From: Hypomesus transpacificus
Lineage: Eukaryota; Chordata; Actinopteri; Osmeriformes; Osmeridae
Reading direction: 5' to 3'
Assembly: GCF_021917145.1 (NCBI RefSeq)
Contig: NC_061072.1
Location: forward strand, 10,693,001 to 10,757,000
Length of the DNA stretch: 64,000 nucleotides
Below are positions 55,791-64,000 of the stretch, piece after piece. The position numbers and the translations under genes were made by a program. Each line of letters starts with the position of its first letter. Positions within the stretch are counted from its first letter, which is position 1. The notes beneath the pieces are model-generated. The model made no database searches. It had not been told where the DNA came from and was given only the letters and a program-made list of their open reading frames with translations.

Positions 55791-55804
55791 CCACTAGATG
55801 GCAG
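55791..55804 (+). promoter_or_regulatory. CTCF-like motif beside the minisatellite
   Basis: CCACTAGATGGCAG, identical to the motif at 1680-1693, lies 17 bp past the end of the minisatellite in the plce1 intron. Motif evidence only. Confidence 0.3.
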
Positions 55805-57976
55805 TAGTGGCATTTGGAACTTGCATTGCTGATGAACCACACCATCCCTCCCAAAGTCGCGTCACATCTTACTGATTCAAATCAAGGTTACGGCAATCTG
55901 GTCAAGTGGGGGAAATGAATCAATTTACCCGCCTTGATGACATCAAAGTGATCAGAATTTACAAGGGTAAAAAAGCTGCTGTTTAATTAAATCAGAACAA
56001 GCTGTATCACTGAAAGCTTACTTGACCTAAACGAAGGTCACTTAGAAAAGTGTTTGAAGGGCTCTGGTTTTCCTCACCCAACTCAGAGTCAAGGGACGCC
56101 AGGACGGCCAGTCTCTTATTAAAGATGAACATTAAAATGGAAAAATAACAGAGGAAATATATGCATGGATTATACAGTAGATTAAGAAAAAATATCATGT
56201 TCGCAAATCATGCTCATTCAACATATATATATATATAGTTGCTGTTCTGTTGTTTCCTTTGGTTAATACAATTGTAATATCAAATCAAACTGAATGCGAG
56301 TGGCAGAGATCAATGTGGGTGTACAGGAGACTGTTCTGCATCTTAGACACAAACTCAAGGGTCTTTCATAAGAGGTTCTCATGGCAACGGTGTCCGGAGC
56401 AGGATAATGACCAGATCAAGTGCCTGTCCCAGGGTGCCTCTGTGTTCGGCTCAGCACTCCCCACCTTCTCCGCCGTCTCCATGGAGAATCTTGATGTCAC
56501 CTTGCCTCTGCGTGGCCGTTAGGGGTTGGAGAGGTGATGCCTCACAGACTAGACCTCGTTAGGAAGGGCCCATCTGGATGTACTTGTAGCACATTTTTAG
56601 TGTTTACCTGTTTTAAAGTGACAGTTGTAACAGTTGATGTCTTAGTGAAACCTCATGAATTTACTTGGACAAATTCATTGTTGGTTTTCTCAGATTTTTA
56701 AAAATAATTATCATGATTATTTTCTAAGTTTCTCTTGCTACTGTTCTAAGCATTGTTTTTGTGTCCTTGGTGTACTAGTGGTTAGACATAACGGGTCTTG
56801 TGTCAGATCCTGGCAGAACACTTGCTAAGAATTCTAGTGACTTACTAGAAAACAAACACTGATTCGTTTGAACTTGATAGATAGTTTTTTTCCATCTGAC
56901 TCAAACCAAGAAGCAAACTTTACTTTCGTGATCGATTGATTAAGCAAGAATTGACCTTGATCTTTCGCCACCTGAATGAGTATGATGCAATTTTTATGGA
57001 TGATTTCCCCGAGTTTAACAAGGCCCCGTGGTATGGAAAGAAAGATTTGGGTACTTGAATGTGACTATATACATGTATATAATATACCAGTACTGATCTG
57101 AAGGATTACTTTTGATTGAGTGTTTATGTCAAGTTGCCTCCTGGTTAGTAGTACATGTAAGTAAGGCTCTTTCTGATAGCATCTTGGTTGTCTGCTGTGG
57201 GTTTGTTGTTGCCTCACAGCCAAATATGGGATGCCCTCCTGAGGCACAGCTAACGGAGTGTCTCGCTCGCTCCTCTACTGATGTCGATCTCTCTTCCTCT
57301 CGCTCTCTCGCCCCCTGCTCGTTCACTCTCTAGCCCTCTCTCCCTGGATTTTCAAGCTTACTCTCTCACTCTTGGATCTTCACTCTGTCTGAGACAGATT
57401 TATGTTATTTTTCTGCTATTTCCTCCTTCAGCTTTCTCTGGCCTCCTGAACGAGTAAGTAGACAAAGAACTGCAATACTCTTACTGTTGGAGATGTAATT
57501 TTCTGTTTCTCATGGCAACGGTCAGAACAAGAAGAGTTTAATATATTTATAGATGCCAGTTGCTCTCTTTGTTAGTAGCTGTTATCCTATACATTTTAAA
57601 AAGTAATGCATTTAGCACATGGCTTGAATGTAAGAGATTCACCACAAATTACTATAGTTAGTTAACTACTTTATGGGTTGTAGGTAGGTAACTGTAGGAT
57701 GACATCATGAGAACCAAGATCCTGCCGTTGCGAAGCAGAGCATTCCCAGGGGGTCTCCCACTTGGTTAATAGCTTCCAGGTTTAGGTTCTGAGGGGGAAC
57801 CAGCCAACGTGCAGAACTGTCTGTTTTCAGCGCAATGGAATTCTACGGATTCTGTTTCTCTCAGTGTCATACTAACCTGTTACCGGTTCACATGTATTCT
57901 CTTGGAGTATGTGCTGTCAGAAAATACATTTCTGGTTTATCTCCGTTAGTTGAAGTGTGCAGAAAACACAGGTGTG

Positions 57977-57981
<5 letters not shown>

Positions 57982-58038
<57 letters not shown>
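57982..58038 (+). repeat. (CA)n microsatellite
   Basis: About 57 bp of CA in the plce1 intron, followed at 58130 by a run of C and a pyrimidine-rich stretch of about 200 bp (58130-58350). Confidence 0.95.
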
Positions 58039-58042
<4 letters not shown>

Positions 58043-58847
58043 AATGTAGGCCTGAAACTGTTAAGAGAGGAGCTTTGGTTCTGGTGAAACATCTCCTTGT
58101 GAAATTCTACAGAGTATTATGATGCGATCCCCCCCCCCCCTTCTCTACTTCTCTCTCCCCCTCTATATTTCTTTTCTTCCCTTCTCCCTCCACTTCTCTT
58201 CCTCTTTGGCCTCAGCCCTGATTCACTCAGCTCTGGCCTCTCTCTTTCTTTCCCTGCCTCTTCCCTTTACCTTACCATCTCCTCCCCCATGGCTCCTTCT
58301 CTCCTCCGGATCCCTCTCTTCCTCTCTCTTTTCTCCACTCTTGTCCTTTCCCAGTGGGCGGGTCTCCCACTTGGCCTCAGCCAATCAAGGGACCATTTCG
58401 CTAGTATAAGCTTACCACATCTAGATGATTCATAATTCTTTGAGGTTCATGACCTTGACTGAGTTTGTCCTGGACTGGATACAGAATATCCATACTCTCA
58501 TTCAGAGTTTTGTTATCACTGGTACATTTGGGGCTGATTTTGTCCACGCAAGCGGATGGCTGTTTTTATGTAAGTAAAAACTTCTTGTTCCCCTGTCTCT
58601 CCTTTTCTCTCTCAACTTTCATTTTTAAATGATTCTTTTAGAAAAGGCTGTGCTCATTTAGACATGGAATGTAATACAAACAGAGTTTGAGAATTTCAGT
58701 CAAAACTCTTGCTCAGTGGTCTGAAGTGCTGTGTGAAGGGCTAGCAGGTCAGGCCATCAGCAAGTATTGTTGGAGAAGTGGAGTAAGAACAGATTTACTG
58801 TCCCGGTGCTGGGGAGAGAATGGTGGGAAAATTGTGGCCATATTGTC

Positions 58848-59089
58848 GGAGGGAGGGAGAGAGAGGGAGAGAGAGAAGGAGAGGGGTAGAGAGGGAGAGA
58901 GAGGGAGAGAGAGAAGGAGAGGGGTAGAGAGGGAGAGAGAGGGAGAGAGGGAGAGAGAGAAGGAGAGGGGTAGAGAGGGAGAGAGAGGGAGAGAGAGGGA
59001 GAGAGAGAGAAGGAGAGGGGTAGAGAGGGAGAGAGGGGGAGAGAGGGAGAGAGAGGGAGAGCGAGGGAGGGAGAGAGAGGGAGAGAGAT
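58848..59089 (+). repeat. polypurine tract of about 240 bp
   Basis: The plus strand is almost wholly A and G, interrupted only by rare T or C, built from GAGAGGGAGAGAGA units with a higher-order unit of about 43 bp containing AAGGAGAGGGGTAGAGAGGG. The opposite strand gives long artefactual Ser/Leu/Pro frames. Confidence 0.9.
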
Positions 59090-60849
59090 AAAGCAAAATG
59101 GGACATTGTGATTGGGTGGTGAAGTGTCCCTGTTGACCAGTTGATGGGAGACAGAGTAGAGCACCATACGGTCATACTCCTACAGCAGCAGGAAGTACAA
59201 GTCTGAAGTCACATGACCGAAGGGTGTGATGTGTCATGTGTTTAGATCTTCATCAGGCTGAATGTAGCACAGATTAGAGAACACTAGTGGTGGAGCCAAA
59301 GTGGTGCAGACTACAAGGTAAGGTGTTGGTGTACCCGCTGGCTTCTCCTGTGGTTTACATGAGGGTCAAAGGATCTGCCAACTGCCTTCTCAGGGCTGTA
59401 ACGGTACACATCCTTGCAAACATGGGGAAGATGTCATGGCATTTCTTCATTCAACATGTTATTGGAAAGGCTTACAACATGTTGAACCTTTAAATAGAGT
59501 TGGATGGGTTCTAGGACAGGCTACGGAATGTCAGAAACTCAAAGACTTCACTAGAATTGGGAAAATTGGCGCAAGCATGTAAACCCAGGGCATTGGTCTT
59601 TTCTGTCTTATTTCTATAGAGAGATAGCAACCGTAGGGGTACTTTTTCATGGTCTTTTTTCCGTCTCCCTTGTGCTGATAGTGTTCTCCATGAACCAAGG
59701 CAGTTCTTTTTACATAGCATATTTCTGTTATGATAAGACCATCACTCCTTTATCTGGTGGAGGTATTCACATATCAGGCTCTCCAAACACAGCAAATGGT
59801 CATTTGTTCAATAGATTGACCCTGAACAGGCAGAAAACCAGCCACCCAACCTCTCCACCAGCCCTTTTAGCCAGCCAGCCAGCCAGCCAACTTCTCAGGC
59901 AGACAGCCAGCCATCTAGCCTGATAAACAGCCAGCCATTTCCGTGAATACGAGGTACGAGCTGGCCTGGCCTGGACACAGAACACTCAGTCAACATTGAG
60001 ACAGTCCAGACGAGCGGCCAGCACAGGCAAACATTACCTTGTGAAGTCAGAGGGAGGAGAAAGAGAGAATAGGACCACAAGGAAAGGTTCCTTCGCTCTT
60101 TCTTTCTCTCACTTTCTCTCTCTCCACTTCTCTCTTTCTATCTCTTTGTCTCGCTCTGTCTCCTTTTGGGAGAGTCCAGGCTGATCCTCTAGCTAGTCTG
60201 AGCTCAAGTGTTCCTACAGACCCAGTCAAGATGGGGAGCAGGAGAGGGTGACAGGGAGAGGCGGAGGAAGAACAGGAGGAGGACAGGCGGGAGAAGAGGC
60301 TTGTTGGGATGGATGAAAAGGAGGAAAGTGGGAAGGAGAGGGAGTGGGAGGAGAAATGCTTGGCATGTTGTTCTCTGTTTATGTCTCTTGGCTGGTTTAT
60401 ACAGTCTAGGGGGGTGTTGGGTGGGATAGATGTGTTGTCACTGAGATGCTGGGGCTGTGGTGTAGACCTGCTCAGGGAAACACTGGGTTCCACCACTTTG
60501 TAAATACTTGAGGTGCGGTTGATTTAGATCGCCTGGCTCATTGGGTGGGCCAGGAAGGGGTGAGCACTTATGAGGGGATTCCATGAGTTCCATTGCGCTC
60601 AAGACATTACCTGTAAATCAAGCAAATCAAGCTGTAATTTGTGTGGGTGGGAGCCCAGAGGGCTTTCCCCAGAGGAATACAGATGTCTGATATATTGAAA
60701 TATGAGGTGCCCTCATGTAGACACATGGCATGCACACCACATGTCCCAGTGGGTTGCTTAAGGCAGGCTTGGGGTACAGTACAGTGACTTTGCCCTCTAT
60801 CCCAGTGGCCTCAGCAGAATCCATGCTGTAGCGACTCCAGCTGCCCCTG

Positions 60850-60873
60850 CCCCCCCCCCCCCCCCCCCCCCCC
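60850..60873 (+). repeat. poly(C) run of 24
   Basis: Twenty-four consecutive C in the plce1 intron; G-rich on the minus strand. Confidence 0.9.
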
Positions 60874-61070
60874 TGCTCTCCGGCTGTATGAAAACCTTGA
60901 CCAGAGGGTTTGCTACTGATGATGGCTGTCCCTTGTCCCTGGACATACTACTGGCGGTGTTGTATTATCCAATGACAGCTGGTGTCCTCTGAAGGAAGTG
61001 GGAGGGGGTCTTCATCTTATTTCCTGGCAGGTCTTGGTGGATGTAATGCTCTGAACTTTGTTACAAAACG

Positions 61071-61095
61071 CCCCCCCCCCCCCCCCCCCCCCCCC
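61071..61095 (+). repeat. poly(C) run of 25
   Basis: A second C run only about 200 bp from the first. Confidence 0.9.
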
Positions 61096-63697
61096 ACCGC
61101 CCCCATAGAAAAACAACTCTCTCTCTCTCCCTCTCTGACTCACACATACTTTTTCTCTGACTTCTGCTGTAACGTTAGCCCCTCCTGACCGTGCAACATC
61201 TCTCCATCTATACTGGAGCTGGTAGTGACGTAGGGTTAGGGGTATCTTTAGTGTACCGGCTACTCTCACGCCAGGCTCATTGTTGCCATACAGCAGAGGC
61301 AGCTGCCTTCTGTGTGGGTCACGTGACCTTGGACTAGGAATGCTAGGAGGATCTTCGGGGTCAGAAGTATCCAAGAGAGAGGGACTTGGAGAAAAGGAGA
61401 GAAAGAGAAGCAGGAAGAGAGGGCGAGAGTGACAGAGAAGAAGAGAAGTTAGGGATGATAAGGATGAGTGGTCATACAAATCAAAATGGACAACAGAATA
61501 TTAAACTCCACATAGTGTTCAGTCAGAATATTGGCGCTGACATGAATGTAAATCATGCAGGTCTGCTCTCTGGCCCCTTGGCCCTCTGCTCCCCTTGAGC
61601 CTGCCACCTCGCCTGCTAATCCCTGCCCAGAATGGATGGCTCACAGTTGGGTTGCCAGGCAGAAGAATCAGCAGGGATCTGGAGCTTGGGCCTAATGGCT
61701 TGTCTGATGCAGCCAACTGATTGGGCTTTATTGTGTTGCAGTAGTGGAATAAAAGCCTCTAAACTCCTCCAACTGGAAAATAGTTGATGTAATCTATTAA
61801 GAAGCAATGCATTGGATTTTGAGGTCTAGAAATCAGAGTGTATAGAGCATGACAGGGGGAGTGTGTACGCTGTCGTAGGAAACCTGAGAGAGGAGAAAGG
61901 AAATTCCCCTCCAAGTAAAACAGGTTTGAAATGTCAGCTCACCCCTATTTAAGGACGTTCTGCTAACGTTGTTTTGAAGTCTGTGTGTATATGTGCTCAT
62001 GTGCGTGCGTGTGTGTTCATGCATGCGAGCGTGTATGTGTGTGTGTGTTGTTGAAGAGGATGAACAGTACAGGACTGGATGTGCTGCAGGCAGCTGCCGT
62101 GTGTCTGTCAGTCTCCGGGCCACATTCCCTGCAGTCAGACCCTGCAGTCAGACATGTGTAGCCCCACAGTGTCTCTCGCCCACTCTCTCTCATGTGACAA
62201 CTTAGAAAAACTCACAGAATCCATCCTGTAGCTCACTCCCTGATTTACCAGTAAGGTGTAATCGCGAGCGTGCACACTTTACTGTATATAGAACGTGCAC
62301 AGCTCAAATTGACAGTGTGTATGTCATAAGAGACTGTGGTCTTGGTTAAAGACTCCAGTCACAGTGGCTGTCAGTTCAGAGAGTATCTCCCCAAGTGTTT
62401 ATGGTCTGTGGTGCTCATCTGTCTGTCTTCCGTTTCTAGCGCTGCGCTTATAAGTAATTCAAACTCTCCCAGTTTGCCGTAGTCAACACAAAGTGTGAAG
62501 GGAGAGTAGTCGTCTGTCAGTCAGTGGTCCCCAGTCGACCCCAGAGTTGAAAGGGTTGAGAATGTTCCTCTTTGGTTCCACTTTGCTATCTGCCCCTTCA
62601 ATCTAGATAAGGATGGCATGACAGCTATCCCGGACTTTTACCAGATAGAGCACTGGAGACCAGAAACTGTTCAAAGCCCACATTCTTTGTTCCAGTCCCC
62701 CTTGAACTACCCAGAAACCATTTGGACATACATAGACCTATTGCTGGACCGTCAGTACAGTATGTTTGCGGATCATGTGGCTACTCTGCCATTACACCTA
62801 TCCTTCTATTGGTGTATTTGATAATTTTGTGGAAATTGACAAATCTAAAGCAAATAAAATAAAGTAAAAGATAAACTACATTTTTAACAACCCTATTCAA
62901 CAGCTGCCCTCAAACTGCCCCCATGTGTGTATAGACCAAAATGCAGGTCAAGAGGTCGCGTGCTGCCTATTACTGGCTAGTGTCGGTGCTGAGCACCTGT
63001 GAGATGGTCGTCTGAATGCCTTCTAGCACTGCTGACTGCTGCCATTTCCTGATAGGGTGGCCCAGTAAATGTCCCATCCCGTGGGCCCGGGCTGTGATCT
63101 GACACGGGCAGCAGACTAGGGGCCAAACAGGAAGCCCATCCCACAGTGCCCGGAGAGCCCAGCATCATTACCTCTGGAGCGCTCATCATAAACAGGAAGT
63201 CATGATACACAAACTGAAATGTTGAACCCGGAGCAGAATCTGACTTGGGCTTTATACAAAACTGTCTGGATGTCATTCCCTTTACACATACACTTTACTC
63301 ATTTTAGTGCACCTGAAGCCCATATATCAGGTAAGCAAATTTTAGTTTTTTTCTTTTTCTTCTTTTTTTTTCTCAGTGGACGTTGAGTTTGTTTTTCTCT
63401 CAGGGTTTCTTATTATAGTTGAAGAAGCCCAGACTGTTCTCGGGGATGTTCTTATGCTATCGCTAAGTAAACTGTGCAGTCACATTCAATGACAACCCGG
63501 GCACACAGTTCTGTACTCTCAAACGAAGGCTGAGCAGTCTCAGTGGCACTGATGGCTGTTTTATGTAAGTCTCCTGTCTGACGAACTTCACAAGAAGAGA
63601 CCGGGAGGGAGACCAATTGAGTTGCTAAGCATGGCGGAGTACTCTAATCCTGGTTGCTGGGGTGATGATTGAATTGATCCCTGCTGTTAAGAGACCA

Positions 63698-63760
63698 TCG
63701 TTACATTTACATTTATGCATTTAGCAGACGCTTCATCCAAAGCAACTTCCAAGAGAGAGC
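63698..63760 (+). mobile_element. fragment of a CATTTAGCAGAC-type repeat
   Basis: TTACATTTATGCATTTAGCAGACGCTTCATCCAAAGCAACTT matches the tail shared by the SINE copies in fra10ac1. No tRNA-like head is present, so this is a tail fragment or a related element. Confidence 0.55.
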
Positions 63761-64000
63761 TTAACAAAAGTGCCTAGTTCACTGAGCATAACAACAAACA
63801 CAGCGGGTAGCCAAAACATGAAGCATACATTGTGAAAACCAAATAAGTCCCAAAGGGAAGAACCATAAGAGCATGTAGTTAAACAAGTTACAACTAAACA
63901 ACATGAACCTCAAAAGTGCAAGGGTGTACCTGTGGAAAAAGCAAACAACAATAATACATTTCAAAGCGAGTATATCCATTTTAAGTCAGTTTCAACTAAC

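Larger units (their letters stand above)
50132..64000 (+). other. plce1 intron, at least 13.9 kb, no further exon recognised
   Basis: From the donor at 50132 to the window end I find no segment matching later PLCE1 exons. The region is dominated by microsatellites and minisatellites (listed separately), a tRNA-like SINE head at 54062, and a GC-richer open patch at 56378-56522 of unknown meaning. A very large intron after the first coding exon also occurs in human PLCE1. A different gene hidden here cannot be excluded. Confidence 0.55.

Noticed and set aside
58749-59175. Long Ser/Leu/Pro minus-strand frames
   Set aside because: They are translations of the polypurine repeat, open in several frames at once because the repeat lacks stop codons.

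Overview
The window is vertebrate nuclear DNA. Intron-rich genes with GT/AG splice sites, teleost-type protein sequences, tRNA-derived SINEs and very dense (CA)n/(TC)n microsatellites point to a ray-finned (teleost) fish; I cannot name the species. There is no bacterial, viral or CRISPR content.

The genes form one conserved block matching human 10q23.33 in order and orientation: cep55 (+, 315-4621), rbp4 (-, 6706-8459), pde6c (+, 12132-18417), fra10ac1 (-, 21240-30457), lgi1 (+, 32114-36432), slc35g1 (+, 37492-40496) and the first coding exon of plce1 (+, 48755-50131, continuing beyond the window). FFAR4, which lies between CEP55 and RBP4 in human, is not found there. I joined exons by reading frame, splice consensus and remembered family sequences. 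All six complete genes join into full-length open frames of 467, 192, 849, 319, 543 and 415 residues.

Layout: 1-9000 holds cep55 and rbp4, which converge with poly(A) signals about 45 bp apart. 9000-21200 holds the pde6c upstream region and its 22 coding exons, then an unassigned minus-strand reading frame with a 36-bp tandem repeat (20144-20667). 21200-30500 holds fra10ac1, whose introns carry three tRNA-derived SINEs and a 1.6-kb THAP-bearing DNA transposon with TTAA duplications (27115-28707). 31600-40500 holds lgi1 and slc35g1, spaced tightly. 40500-48700 is repeat-rich intergenic DNA with a possible non-coding first exon of plce1. 50132-64000 is a very large plce1 intron full of microsatellites and minisatellites.

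The genes share no pathway, with one loose link: rbp4 (retinol transport) and pde6c (cone phototransduction) sit side by side. cep55 acts in cytokinetic abscission, lgi1 is a secreted synaptic protein, slc35g1 is an EamA-family membrane transporter and plce1 is a phospholipase C.

I found no clearly new multi-gene system. The points most worth following are the Kolobok-like THAP transposon, the CVIS prenylation box and GC-AG intron of pde6c, a minisatellite that seems to have grown from the end of a MITE, the in-frame Ser-Pro hexanucleotide repeat of plce1, and the unassigned reading frame near 20.4 kb.
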